Shown here: piece by piece, positions 36,240-46,733 of the stretch
Layout: each line of letters starts with the position of its first letter
Numbering within the stretch: position 1 is the first letter of the stretch
Origin: Vigna angularis
Lineage: Eukaryota > Streptophyta > Magnoliopsida > Fabales > Fabaceae
Direction: 5' to 3'
Length of the DNA: 64,000 bases
NCBI RefSeq assembly: GCF_016808095.1
Contig: NC_068973.1
Span: 11,900,501 to 11,964,500, forward strand
Position numbers and translations under genes: made by a program
The notes under the pieces: model-generated
Databases searched by the model: none
Seen by the model: only the letters and a program-made list of their open reading frames with translations
What the model was told of the DNA's origin: nothing

Positions 36240-37418
36240 CAATGGCAGAGGTAAAAAGCTCCTTAAATGGGCTTAGTAAAAATGTCAGCTACTTGAAACA
36301 TGGAAGGAATGTGCTTGACAACGAATTGATTTTCTGTACTTGATCATGAACATAATATAAATCAAGTTCAAAATGTTCGTGAATGAAGGACAATATTTTG
36401 AGTAAGAAGCACTGCACTTTGGTTGTCTAAATAAACCATAGTTGTGTGATGAGAAAGTCGTAGTTCATGCAAAAGAGAAATAGCCCATTTGATATCTGTG
36501 ACAACAGACGCAAAGCTTTTCGATATTTTGCCTTAGTGGTGCCCCGCGATAACACCTTTTGTTTCTTAGACAACCATGAAATAAGGTTTGAGCCCAGTTA
36601 TATGCAATAGCAAGAAGTTGACTTCCAGTCATCAAGATCTAATCCCCAATCAACATCGAAGAAGCCTTTGATGGTGAGATGAGAGCATGGATTGATGAGA
36701 AAACCATGAGTACTGGTTCCATCTACATATCACATAATCCTTTTAACTATTTTCCAATGGTGTTGTTGAGGTTTTTGCATAAACTGACATACTTTGTTCA
36801 CGACAAAAGGGTTTGGTCTCGTAAAGGTTTGGTACCAGAGAGCTACCACTATTTGGCGATAGAGAGTATAATCATCGAAGGAAAACGTTTCATTAGCACA
36901 AAGTTTGAGCGATGTGATAATTGAAGAAGGTTAAGGATTAACGTTAAGCATTTTGACTTTGGTAAGAAGATCATGAATGTAATGAGTTTGAATTAGATGA
37001 AAAGAGCTAGTGGTTGTCCAATTAACTTCAAACCCAAGGAAATAATGAAGTCTACCAAGATCTTTCAGAGCAAAGGTTTTATTCAATGTTGAAATGAGAC
37101 GAGTGATATCAGACTTTGATGTTCCTGTAACAAGTATATCATCGACAATATGAGTATATAAATGACAGAGTTCACCGTAGTTTTAATGAAAAGATAAGGA
37201 TCACTTATCGTGGGAGTGAAACCAAGACAAGCCAAAGTTGTGCTAAATTTTTTATACGAAGCCCGAAGTGCCTGTTTGAGTCCGTAGATGGCTTTGTTAA
37301 GTTGGCACATGTGAGTGAAATTAGATGAGAAACCAGGTGGTTGTTCCATGAAAACAGTTTCTTGAAAATCTCCATGTAAGAACATGTTATTGATGTCAAG
37401 TTGATGAATGCACTAATG
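36240..37418 (-). pseudogene. Copia reverse-transcriptase and RNase H remnant (3' part)
   Basis: On the minus strand a clear reverse-transcriptase segment reads FLHGDFQETVFMEQPPGF, then LNKAIYGLKQALRASYKKF (37083-37385). Further left, toward 36240, conceptual pieces such as a tail resembling VADIFTKP appear between frameshifts and stops. The upstream half of the same domain lies at about 42884-43010, on the other side of the inserted element. It is not functional. Confidence 0.75.
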
Positions 37419-37423
37419 TGAAG

Positions 37424-37789
37424 TGTTTCGGTGTACATTTTTCTGTGTGTCTCTGCTGGATGTCTGGGATGCTTGCATTTCTTCAACTGTTGTCCTTCGT
37501 ATTCACCAAAGGAGGGGGAGGTACCTGCAAAGATACTCCGACGTTCAAGTCAGATGAGTTATGGAGCTGAAGCTCAGAAGAGAGTAATTGGATACTGCTC
37601 TGAAATATTATTCAGGATCTCTAGAGCCTAAAGAGAACGTACCTGGACTGGGGTCCTGTCATTGTATTTATAAAGAATAAAAATAACCATCTTACCTAAA
37701 AGTGTGGTTAGTGGCTTTGACTGATATTTTAACTGTCTAAAATATCTAAGATATTTATGTTATTACATAAATATCCTTACTACATAACA
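37424..37789 (-). repeat. 3' LTR of the non-autonomous element
   Basis: It pairs with 42511-42878. A minus-strand TATA box (TTTATAAATACAATG, about 37657-37671) supports the orientation. A short frame across each LTR is non-coding. Confidence 0.88.
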
Positions 37790-38039
37790 TGCCCCCCAAG
37801 TCCGAGTTAACCGTTGACGTGGTAACTATAGGACTTATGAGTTTGAGGGAGGCTGTCTTTGCTGTAATTATAGAGCGTGTTCCTGGTCATTGCTCATGTG
37901 TGGATTGAACGTGACCGAGTGGTTGAATTTGATGGACCAAAAGGAGGCGAAGCCAAACGGCAAAAAGCTGGAGCAAGTGAGGCCGAACGTGAGGATACGT
38001 ATGACCGAGCGGTGGAGGCCGAGTGGCATGCGAGGCCGA

Positions 38040-38845
38040 TCATGAGGACGCTCTTTGACAATTGAATGTTGAGCGTTGAGGCCGAACGACTGACTGAGTG
38101 GACGCTCGCTGACAATTGAATGTCGAGCGTTGAAGCCGAACGACTGACTGAGTGGACGTTCGTTGATAATCGAATGTCGAGCGTTGAGGCCGAACGACTG
38201 ACTAAGTGGACGCTCGTTGACAATTGTTTGTCGAGCGTTGAGGCCGAACGCTGACTGAGTGGATGCTCGTTGACAATTGAATGTCGAGCGTTGAGACCGA
38301 ACGACTGACCGAGTGGACGCTCGTTGACAATTGAATGTCGAGCGTTGAGGCCGAACGACTGACTGAGTGGACGCTCGCTGACAATTGAATGTCGAGCGTT
38401 GAAGCCGAACGACTGACTGAGTGGACGTTCGTTGATAATCGAATGTCGAGCGTTGAGGCCGAACGACTGACCGAGTGGACGCTCGTTGACAATTGAATGT
38501 CGAGCGCTGAGGCCGAACGACTGACTAAGTGGACGCTCGTTGACAATTGTTTGTCGAGCGTTGAGGCCGAACGCTGACTGAGTGGATGCTCGTTGACAAT
38601 TGAATGTCGAGCGTTGAGGCCGAACGACTGACCGAGTGGACGCTCGTTGACAATTGTTTGTCGAGCGTTGAGGCCGAACGCTGACTGAGTGGACGTTCGT
38701 TGATAATCGAATGTCGAGCGTTGAGGCCGAACGACTGACCGAGTGGACGCTCGTTGACAATTGTTTGTCGAGCGTTGAGGCCGAACGCTGACTGAGTGGA
38801 TGCTCGTTGACAATTGAATGTCGAGCGTTGAGACCAAATGACGAA
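38040..38845. repeat. Tandem array of 54-bp units, about 15 copies
   Basis: Each unit contains GACTGAGTGGACGCTCG, TTGACAATTGAATGTCGAGC and GTTGAGGCCGAACG. At least five variant types recur in a partly repeating order (for example GTTGATAATCGAATG near 38163, 38432 and 38699), so blocks of units were duplicated together. Units with CAATTGTTTGTCG also lack one A in GAACGCTGAC, making them 53 bp. Several minus-strand frames stay open across the array because the unit is a multiple of three without stops; no protein is claimed. Confidence 0.92.
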
Positions 38846-38933
38846 CGCCTTCGATGTTGAACGACAGATTCTTTGAAAGTAGATGTTCTTGGGCGAACAT
38901 AAGCTAGGCTATGGGGATGGTCCCCTAAGTTTG

Positions 38934-39350
38934 ATTGTTTGGGTGTTCTGGGGCGAACATCTACCAGCGAGAGTGTGTCCCTTTGTTCGATGCAGCTGGG
39001 TGTTCTAGGGCGAACATCGGCCAGCGGGAGTGTATCCCTTTATGCACGTGTTGCTCGATGCAGCTGGGTGTTCTAGGGCGAACATCGGCCAGTGGGAGTG
39101 TATCCCTTTATGCACGTGTTGCTCGATGCAGCTGGGTGTTCTAGGGCGAACATCGGCCAGCGGGAGTGTATCCCTTTATGCACGTGTTGCTCGATGCAGC
39201 TGGGTGTTCTAGGGCGAACATCGGCCAGCGGGAGTGTATCCCTTTATGCACGTGTTGCTCGATGCAGCTGGGTGTTCTAGGGCGAACATCGGCCAGCGGG
39301 AGTGTATCCCTTTATGTACGTGGGTGTTCTTGGGCGAACATCTGCTGGGT
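38934..39350. repeat. Tandem array of 68-bp units, about 5 full copies plus partial ends
   Basis: Full units start TGCAGCTGGGTGTTCTAGGG at 38991, 39059, 39127, 39195 and 39263 and contain CGAACATCGGCCAGCGGG and CCCTTTATGCACGTGTTGC. Copies are nearly identical (one has CCAGTGGG). Degenerate partial units flank both sides. Short plus-strand frames repeat with the array and are not genes. Confidence 0.93.
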
Positions 39351-39477
39351 TTAGAAGTGCTTCAGGATGATCGGCTTTCAAGTGTCTGCTTTTATGTACA
39401 AGATATGTTTATCTGCACTGTAAGAAATAATATTAAGCATGTAGGCATATGGATTTTGATCAAGTTGCAAACCTGGT

Positions 39478-40536
39478 GGCCGAACGTTAATAGGACGTGC
39501 CGTAGATGGTCGAGCTGTAGATGTCGAGAGGCCGAGTGTGAGGACGAACGGCTGAATGCTTGGTCGCTCGTCCACAGGTATTGTCGAGCGTTCGACTCCT
39601 TGAACGTCGAGGTCGAACGTTGGCAGTTGGGCGCTCGCACACACTGATTGTCGAGCGTGCGAGCAGGAACGTCGAGGCCGAACGTCGAGCGTTCGAGCAG
39701 GAACATCGAGGCTGAACGTTGGCTGTTGGGCGCTCGCACACACTGATTGTCGAGCGTGCGAGCAGGAACGTTGATGACGAACGTCGAGGACGAACGTCGA
39801 GCGCGCGAACGGGAACGTCGAGTCCGAACGTTGGCCGTTGGGCGCTCGCACACACTGATTGTCGAGCTTGCGAGCAGGAACGTCGAGGCCGAACGTCGAG
39901 CGTGCGAGCAAGAACGTCGAGGCCGAGCGTCGAGCGTGCAAGCAGGTACGTCGATGACCGTTGGAGAGGCCATGGATGGCCGAGCGGTGGTGACGGAGTG
40001 AACGAACGTTGAGGATGGAGTGGACGAACATTGGTGATCGAGTGGACGAACGTCGGGAATGATTTGAATGTTCGTCGCGTTGTTTGTAGAGCGACCTAAA
40101 CCAAGTGGAGAGTCGAGCGGCTGGGCGAGAGGACGGTTTGAGCGCTCGTCACATTGATTGTCGAGCGGTTTGTTAACGCTCGTCTTGAAAATTTGTCGAG
40201 CGATAGAGATCGAACGTCCTCACAACCGAAAGGCCGAACGCAAGGCTGATTGCGGGACGTCTCAGGACGAACGTCCTTGACGTACGCGAGTCTGAACTTG
40301 CGGCGCTTCAGGACGAACGGTTGTCTGCTGAACGCTCGTCCACAGGCACTGTCGAGCGTTTAAGTCCGAAGGGTGATGACGAACGGTCTGCTTATTGAAC
40401 GGTCGTCCACATTGAGTGTGGAGCGTTCGGATATAAAGACGAGGACGAGCGGCTGCTGTTTGAACGCTCGTCCACATTGAGTGTCGAGCGTTCGTTTCCG
40501 AAGGGTGAGGACGAACGTCCGGCTGTTTGGACGCTC
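39478..40536. repeat. Irregular repeat zone rich in GTCGAGCGT and CGAACG
   Basis: Phrases such as GTCGAGCGTGCGAGCAGGAA, GGCGCTCGCACACACTGATT and GAGGCCGAACGTCGAGCG recur at changing spacing. Both strands hold several overlapping open frames because stop codons are rare in this vocabulary. It continues the composition of the 54-bp array but without a fixed period. Confidence 0.85.
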
Positions 40537-41668
40537 GTACTCATGAGTTGTCGAGCGGTCTAGTCGAGCGCAAGGGACTGAATGTCGATGCTGAGCGGAG
40601 AGACGAACGCTCCAGGCTGAACGTCAATGTCGTACGCGAGGCTGGGCTAGGGACGTTCCAGGACGAACGTCATTGGCGTACGCGAGGCTGACAGTTTGGA
40701 CGCTCGTACATTGTGATTGTCGAGCGTCCTCGAAGCCGAAAGTCGAGGTCGAACGTGGGAGTATTTGAGGAATAGAAATTGGGTTGGATGACGTGGAGGC
40801 AAAACTGAATGACGCGTGGGTTACGCGGGGGTTGCGGGAGACGTGGAGAATGGGTTTGACCAGACACCGAAAGTGTTTACCCTGGGTGACAACCGTCTTC
40901 CTCCCGCCTCTCTGCAAAATCTATCTTTACCCCAAAAAACCCTAGAGTCAATCACACTGTGGAATGGTTGGAGACAACGCCAATTGGAGATGCAGGTGTT
41001 GCCGCTGGTGAAGGTGGCGCTTGTCTGAGCCGAGGCGGCGATGGAGGATGATTCGGTGGTGCCCCTGTGACAGCAGCGCCTGGTGACGCGGCGGAGGCTT
41101 TTGTACTCATGAGTTGTCGAGCGGTCTAGTCGAGCGCAAGGGACTGAATGTCGATGCTGAGCGGAGAGACGAACGCTCCAGGCTGAACGTCAATGTCGTA
41201 CGCGAGGCTGGGCTAGGGACGTTCCAGGACGAACGTCATTGGCGTACGCGAGGCTGACAGTTTGGACGCTCGTACATTGTGATTGTCGAGCGTCCTCGAA
41301 GCCGAAAGTCGAGGTCGAACGTGGGAGTATTTGAGGAATAGAAATTGGGTTGGATGACGTGGAGGCAAAACTGAATGACGCGTGGGTTACGCGGGGGTTG
41401 CGGGAGACGTGGAGAATGGGTTTGACCAGACACCGAAAGTGTTTACCCTGGGTGACAACCGTCTTCCTCCCGCCTCTCTGCAAAATCTATCTTTACCCCA
41501 AAAAACCCTAGAGTCAATCACACTGTGGAATGGTTGGAGACAACGCCAATTGGAGATGCAGGTGTTGCCGCTGGTGAAGGTGGCGCTTGTCTGAGCCGAG
41601 GCGGCGATGGAGGATGATTCGGTGGTGCCCCTGTGACAGCAGCGCCTGGTGACGCGGCGGAGGCTTTT
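40537..41668. repeat. 566-bp direct tandem duplication
   Basis: Unit 1 is 40537-41102 and unit 2 is 41103-41668; both begin GTACTCATGAGTTGTCGAGC and end GCGGCGGAGGCTTTT. By eye they appear identical. Unit 1 joins smoothly to the repeat zone on its left, while unit 2 continues into the leader of the element on its right. Either this is a very recent duplication or an assembly artefact. Confidence 0.92.
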
Positions 41669-42490
41669 CTGTTCTTAGTCTCAATTTGGGGATTTAGGGT
41701 TTTCGCTGCTCAATCTCGATTCTGTTCCTTGGGGTTTCGATTCCTGTGTGAAGAATTCGCCATTTTGAAGGCGTGAAGATAGCGTTGACAGCGATGCAGT
41801 GATTTGAAAAAGCGGCGGCGCTATTGAGTTTTGGGTTGCGATTTGGGAATTTAGGGTTCCCGTTGTTCTACGATTTTTGGTGTAACTGGGAATTTGGAAA
41901 ATTAGGAATTGTGGTTTTGATCTTCGCAGTGGCGACGATGAAGGCATGGAGATGGTGATGACGACATAGGTGCATGATTGCTGATGGAAGATGAGTTTGG
42001 TGGCCTTTGTTACGAGACCCGCATGAGGGGTTCACAGATTTGGGATTTCCAAGTAGTTATGGAAAAACTAGCTGATGATTAAAGGGTGAGGGAGTAAGAA
42101 TGGTCTTTTCGTAGTGAAGGCGGAAATGAATGAGTTCTGATTTGCACCGTTTCCTCTTTGCAGATATGAATGAAGGTCTCCGAGGAAAATGATGAACGAG
42201 CTTGTGAAACTCGTGATCTGGGTTTGGTTTGATTGCGCGCTTTGGGATCTGAGGAGTGGCGTCAATGGAGGTGCTGGTGTGGGTTGTTTCTGTTGAGATG
42301 TATCAGTTCGGTGGTCTCCACCACTGTCGTAGGATCAGCGTTTTCGTAGAGGTGCTCGTGGTGGCGTCAATGGCTCACGGAGGAGAATCCTGGAGTGATG
42401 CGGCAGCTTCATCTTGATGGAGTAGCTTATCCGAAAAAATGATTCGTGGAGGCCGAGGCTCCCTTGTGGCTTCTTTGGGATTGCACTCGG
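41669..42490 (-). other. Leader-like region of the non-autonomous element
   Basis: Read on the minus strand this follows the primer site. It has several short frames (for example 41681-41947) with no recognised gag features. GC content is higher than in the host DNA around it. It is probably an untranslated leader or a relic of gag. Confidence 0.45.
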
Positions 42491-42507
42491 CCCCACGGTG
42501 GGCGCCA
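42491..42507 (-). other. Primer-binding-site-like motif of the non-autonomous element
   Basis: The minus strand reads TGGCGCCCACCGTGGGG, starting with TGG as a tRNA complement should, 3 bases inside the 5' LTR end. I do not assign the tRNA. Confidence 0.6.
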
Positions 42508-42510
42508 AAA

Positions 42511-42878
42511 TGTTTCGGTGTACATTTTCCTGTGTGTCTCTGCTGGATGTCTGGGATGCTTGCATTTCTTCAACTGTTGTCCTTCGTATTCACCAAAGGA
42601 GGGGGAGGTACCTGCAAAGATACTCCGACGTTCAAGTCAGATATGAGTTATGGAGCTGAAGCTCAGAAGAAAGTAATTGGATACTGCTCTGAAATATTAT
42701 TCAAGATCTCTAGAGCCTAAAGAGAACATACCTGGACTGGGGTCCTGTCATTGTATTTATAAAGAATAAAAATAACCACCTTACCTAAAAGTGTGGTTAG
42801 TGGCTTTGACTGATATTTTAACTGTCTAAAATATCTAAGATATTTATGTTATTACATAAATATCCTTACTACATAACA
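42511..42878 (-). repeat. 5' LTR of the non-autonomous element
   Basis: 368 bp, nearly identical to 37424-37789, with an extra AT near 42641 and about five substitutions. It ends directly at the target duplication TGAAG (42879-42883). Confidence 0.88.
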
Positions 42879-42883
42879 TGAAG

Positions 42884-43771
42884 AAATGACAAGGGATAGG
42901 ATGATGTGGATCGTGGTGGGTTTGACGATAGGGCTGAAAGTGGTGGAGTAGTCAAGACCTTCGATCTGTGTATAACCGCATGCACCCAAAGATTTTGAGT
43001 TGTGTGGATGGAGTAGAGGAAAATAGGTGACCCCAAAGATTTTGAAAACATATAATCTATTGTTTGTTAAACAAAACTTGATTAAGTGTTTGATTATTTA
43101 AAACAGGTAGGCAAGTTATTGATAATGAAAGTTGTTGCAAGAAAGGAGTGTTAGTAGTTTAAAGGGAGAGAATAATGGACGTTATAAAGGCATCGTACTC
43201 ATGTAGAAGGTCGGATAGAATGGCTTCAATGTGTTCTTCATTTGTGACATGAGATCCAATGACAAGAAGGGAGTCTACAGTGCGTTTGATGTCCAAAAGA
43301 TACCTTGTAATGGACTTATCTTTCTTGTTGGTCTTGAGTTGAATCTTGTGTTTCTTTATTTTGGCTCTAGAATGGCTTGCAAAATAAATGGTGAGTTTGG
43401 TCTATATTTCAGCAGTGGGAGCCAACCATCTTGGTGAGCATCATGTTGGTCATAGATGCAAGGAGCCAAAAAACTATTAATTGATCTCAGCATTGATATT
43501 GAGAATACAATGGGTTTAAAGTGTTGTTGGAAGCATTTGTGGATGAAAGATATCAAGATGGAACAACATATGCATCAAGAAAGTGAAAAAGATCGAGATT
43601 GCGGAGGGTGTCAAACACTTGATGTTGCCAAGCAAGGAAATTCTCTTCATCTAATTTAGTAGTGACAATTATGGGAAAAACGTGAGGAGTGAAGGATGCA
43701 CTGGAGGAAGAAAAATTTTGTGTGGTGGAGTTCGGTTGAGAACTTGTAGAGGTCATGATGCTTCCGCTCAT
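42884..43771 (-). pseudogene. Copia gag and truncated reverse-transcriptase remnant (5' part)
   Basis: From 43771 leftward the minus strand codes a copia-type gag N-terminus (contains KLDEENFLAWQHQVFDTLRN, ends near LFHFLDAYVV) and then continues in several frames with stops. At about 42884-43010 it resembles the start of a reverse transcriptase (contains [18 protein letters not shown] across shifted frames). Gag and reverse transcriptase are less than 1 kb apart, so protease and integrase have been lost. It is not functional. Confidence 0.7.
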
Positions 43772-44200
43772 AATATCGTGACAAAAAAGTGAATTTTAAG
43801 TCTAACTCAATCTTACAAAACTAGATTGTAAGATGATGTTTGTATCTACTTATATATTTTAAATTGGTCTTATATGTAGACAATGTAAAACTTCTAACAC
43901 TCCTCTTTCACCGAGGTATATACATCTCGAGTGTAAGACTAAACATTAAATGGATGGTCCGATAGCGACATGATAACGAATATAATAATATGTCCAACAA
44001 AAAACAAATCTCACTATGAACTCTACTAATGACTCTAATACCATGACAAGAAAAAAAAACTAATATTGTATTATAATAAAAGGAACTTATAGACTCTAAC
44101 AAACCTAGCCTATATATAAGCTATAGAAAAGTCATACAAGGTCAAGCAAATGTATGTAACTACATCATCATTTGAACATCCACACTATCGCTCAAACAAT

Positions 44201-45151
44201 AATGATCTCTCCATATTATCAATCCATACATCAATAATATCTCTTCATAACCAATTACTCAAAAACAAAAAAGAAAAAGAAAAAGAAATCCGCTCTTAAT
44301 AATAATAATTGAATCTATTACAAAATATCTATTCTAATCACTTTACTATACTCGTCATCTTACTTCCTACTTAACTTTAAAATTTTATCACAATCAAAAT
44401 CTTCTCAAGATTTAACTAAAATTTAAATAAAAGAGTTTCACTAAGATAAAATTTCAAATAAAACAAAACATAAACATCTAATTTTTATTTTTTTTTAAAT
44501 ATTTACATATTTAAAATTTATATCAAAATAGCTATAATCTTATTTAATATATATTTAATTGGATTTGAACTGTATTAAAAGTTCATATTCAAAATTTTAA
44601 GTGGACTAAGAGTCAATTGCCAATCATATAACAAAATAAGATATTATATTTTATTTTCATTTTTAATTTACTTTTTAGGGAATTAGTGAAATAAAAAAAA
44701 ATTATCTCACTTTATTTTATTTATTAATTTAAAATTATCTAAATTAAACCTGACTCGAACATGTTTAGTTTGACTTAAAATAAACTAAATTTAATCTAAC
44801 TTATATTTAGAAAATTTACTTTTTTTTTAACCAAACTTAACTTGAACCGGTGATAAACCATATTACTTGATGAATTTCAATTTATTTTGACATTTCTATA
44901 TTTATATATTTATAGTAATAATCAATATTATTATTTTCATGTTATTACAACTATTACATAATTAATAATTAGTGTTATTATACTATTTTATTATTATTAT
45001 AACTATATTTTTCTATTATTATTATTATTATTATTAATGCTATAATTCTTATTAACATCACCATTTAATATTTATGATTTTCATAATCATTATCATATTA
45101 TAATCATTTTCTACGCCATCACTTTTATAATAACATTTATTTATTATATAC

Positions 45152-45210
<59 letters not shown>

Positions 45211-45592
45211 GTGCTTGAGAAGTTATCTATTACATACAAAACACAAGATAAAATAGTCATTAATATATTTTCTTATTCTTTCGTCATATCCTTTCATCCA
45301 TCTATCTTGGTTAAATTCTAATGACCAAAAATAACCCTTTAAAGTTATTTTGTTATCCTATGCACGTTCTTGATTATTTTTGTCTCGTTAAGGTAAATAT
45401 TTCTTCTTGTTCTTGAATGAAAGATGAATGATTGATTTTTTTCAAATGATAATTAATGGTTGAAACTAATTTATGTACCTTTTTCCTCTACCATAACTTT
45501 TTGTAGTATTTTATGACAATAAGTTGAAGAGGAGTGTGCAAAAGTAAAGTTCAAAAGTAGTGTTACGTTGTTAATTAATTAATAATCACAAA
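44201..45592. other. AT-rich intergenic stretch
   Basis: No gene supported. Holds an ATT-trinucleotide run at about 45015-45038 and a (TA)n array at 45154-45205. Confidence 0.5.
45154..45205. repeat. (TA)n microsatellite, about 52 bp
   Basis: Uninterrupted TA run. Confidence 0.95.
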
Positions 45593-46107
45593 TAGAACTG
45601 TCAAAATGGGTTACAACCCGCGGATCAATCCGACCCACTACGGGTTTGAGCTGGATTGAGTTTAAAAAAATTGTATCTTTTTTATGTGAGTCAGATTTTA
45701 ACCCGTGGTGGGCCAGGTTGGCCCACCAACTCACTTACCTAATTTTATTTTATTAAAATTTAATTTTAATTTTATAAAAAAATATTTATTGTTTTGTTTT
45801 TGCTTGAAAAATTTATTTAAGTTTCTTATTTTCAAAATTAGTTAAACACCCATGTTGGGAGTGAAATTTGGGAATGAAATTTGTTTAGATTTAAATTATA
45901 GAAAGTTTGTAATTTTTTTTATTTTAAAAAAATTGTAATTAAGTGAGCCAATGAGTCAACCCATTTACCCACCAACCCGTGGTGAGATGGGTCAGGTTCG
46001 AATTTTTCTGACTCACTAATAAATGAATCAGATTGGATTGACTCACTAAGTAACAAATCCATAGTTTACCGGTCACGTCGAGTCGAATGACCATTTTGAC
46101 CGCTCTA
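45593..46107. mobile_element. hAT-like MITE, 515 bp
   Basis: The left end TAGAACTGTCAAAATGG and the right end CCATTTTGACCGCTCTA are terminal inverted repeats. The flanks ATCACAAA (45585-45592) and ATGAGAAA (46108-46115) agree at 6 of 8 positions, consistent with an old 8-bp hAT duplication. Subterminal blocks (CAACCCGCGGATCAATCC on the left, CAACCCGTGGTGAGATGGG on the right) surround an AT-rich core. There is no coding capacity. Confidence 0.65.
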
Positions 46108-46733
46108 ATGAGAAATCATCATTCTATCAAAATATATGAAATAACAGCTATTTAAAAAGAAAAACCTTTTTAGAAACGTGGGTCTCTTCCATAATCATTA
46201 TTGCTCTTACCAAACCCAAAAATCCAAAGGAAGATTTCACAAAATCTTATGTACATAAACATCATTACCTCTCTCCTTTTTCAGTTTTCAACTGGCAAAA
46301 GCAATTTACAGCATTTTAAGAGGAGATGTTTACAAAATGAGTTTAAGATTCAGTGAACAATATTTCATACTGTAAAATTCCATTCGATATAAAATGTTTT
46401 CAGAAGTTCTTTACACTCACTTTTTTTTATTTTCTATATGGATTTCAATAAATTTAATTACCAATATTATTGAGATTTAATGCAAAATTAAGTATCTCTT
46501 ACATGTGAAAATTCTTAGTTAAATTATTCAAAATATTTTTTATACAGTGTCCTATAGATTCCTATATATGTTTATGTTTTCATCATTAATTTGATTATTT
46601 CATGATAATCATTATTTATGTTCATCACTTTTTTATGTTTCCATGACTAACATTTAGTCATGTTAAACATGCGCATCATGCATCCTTTATTCACTATAGA
46701 GTGACTAAAACGTCTTGAAACTTAAAACCTTTT

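Larger units (their letters stand above)
37424..42878 (-). mobile_element. Non-autonomous LTR retrotransposon filled with tandem repeats
   Basis: It has LTRs of 366 bp (37424-37789) and 368 bp (42511-42878), both TGTTTCGG...ACATAACA, and is flanked by the perfect target duplication TGAAG (37419-37423, 42879-42883). On the minus strand a primer-site-like TGGCGCCCACCGTGGGG (42507-42491) follows the 5' LTR and a purine tract CTTGGGGGGCA (37800-37790) precedes the 3' LTR, which fixes the orientation. The LTRs differ by about five substitutions and one 2-bp indel, so insertion is fairly recent. The 4.7-kb interior shows no gag, protease, integrase or reverse transcriptase; it is mostly repeats, described separately. 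It would need proteins from another element. The type resembles large retrotransposon derivatives (LARDs). Confidence 0.88.
36020..44200 (-). mobile_element. Old Ty1/copia element, deleted and split by a later insertion
   Basis: Both ends carry similar short LTRs of about 175 bp: around 36020-36195 and around 44043-44200 each contain TAGATTGTATTATGATAAAA-like sequence followed by ACAAACCTAGCCTATATA. Read on the minus strand, the right LTR is followed by TGGTATTAGAGTC (about 44032-44044), a good match to the initiator-Met-tRNA primer site usual in copia elements. Gag starts at 43771 minus. Reverse-transcriptase sequence follows far too soon, so protease, integrase and part of the reverse transcriptase are missing. 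The 37424-42878 element interrupts the reverse transcriptase. Outer boundaries are approximate. Confidence 0.75.

Noticed and set aside
37894..38900. Open frames of 288 and 232 codons on the minus strand with 18-residue repeats
   Set aside because: Two overlapping frames are open because the 54-bp unit lacks stops in several frames. There is no domain and the 1-nt unit variants switch frame, so a protein is not supported.
38040..39350. Regular repeats that could be taken for a CRISPR array
   Set aside because: Units abut without unique spacers, are 54 or 68 bp, and lie between retrotransposon LTRs in a plant genome.
39378..40031. Overlapping frames of up to 217 codons in the GTCGAGCGT zone
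   Set aside because: Open in many frames on both strands at once, a result of stop-poor repeat composition.
45990..46010. GGTTCGAATTT resembling a tRNA T-loop
   Set aside because: No acceptor stem, D-arm or anticodon arm can be drawn around it; it lies inside a MITE.
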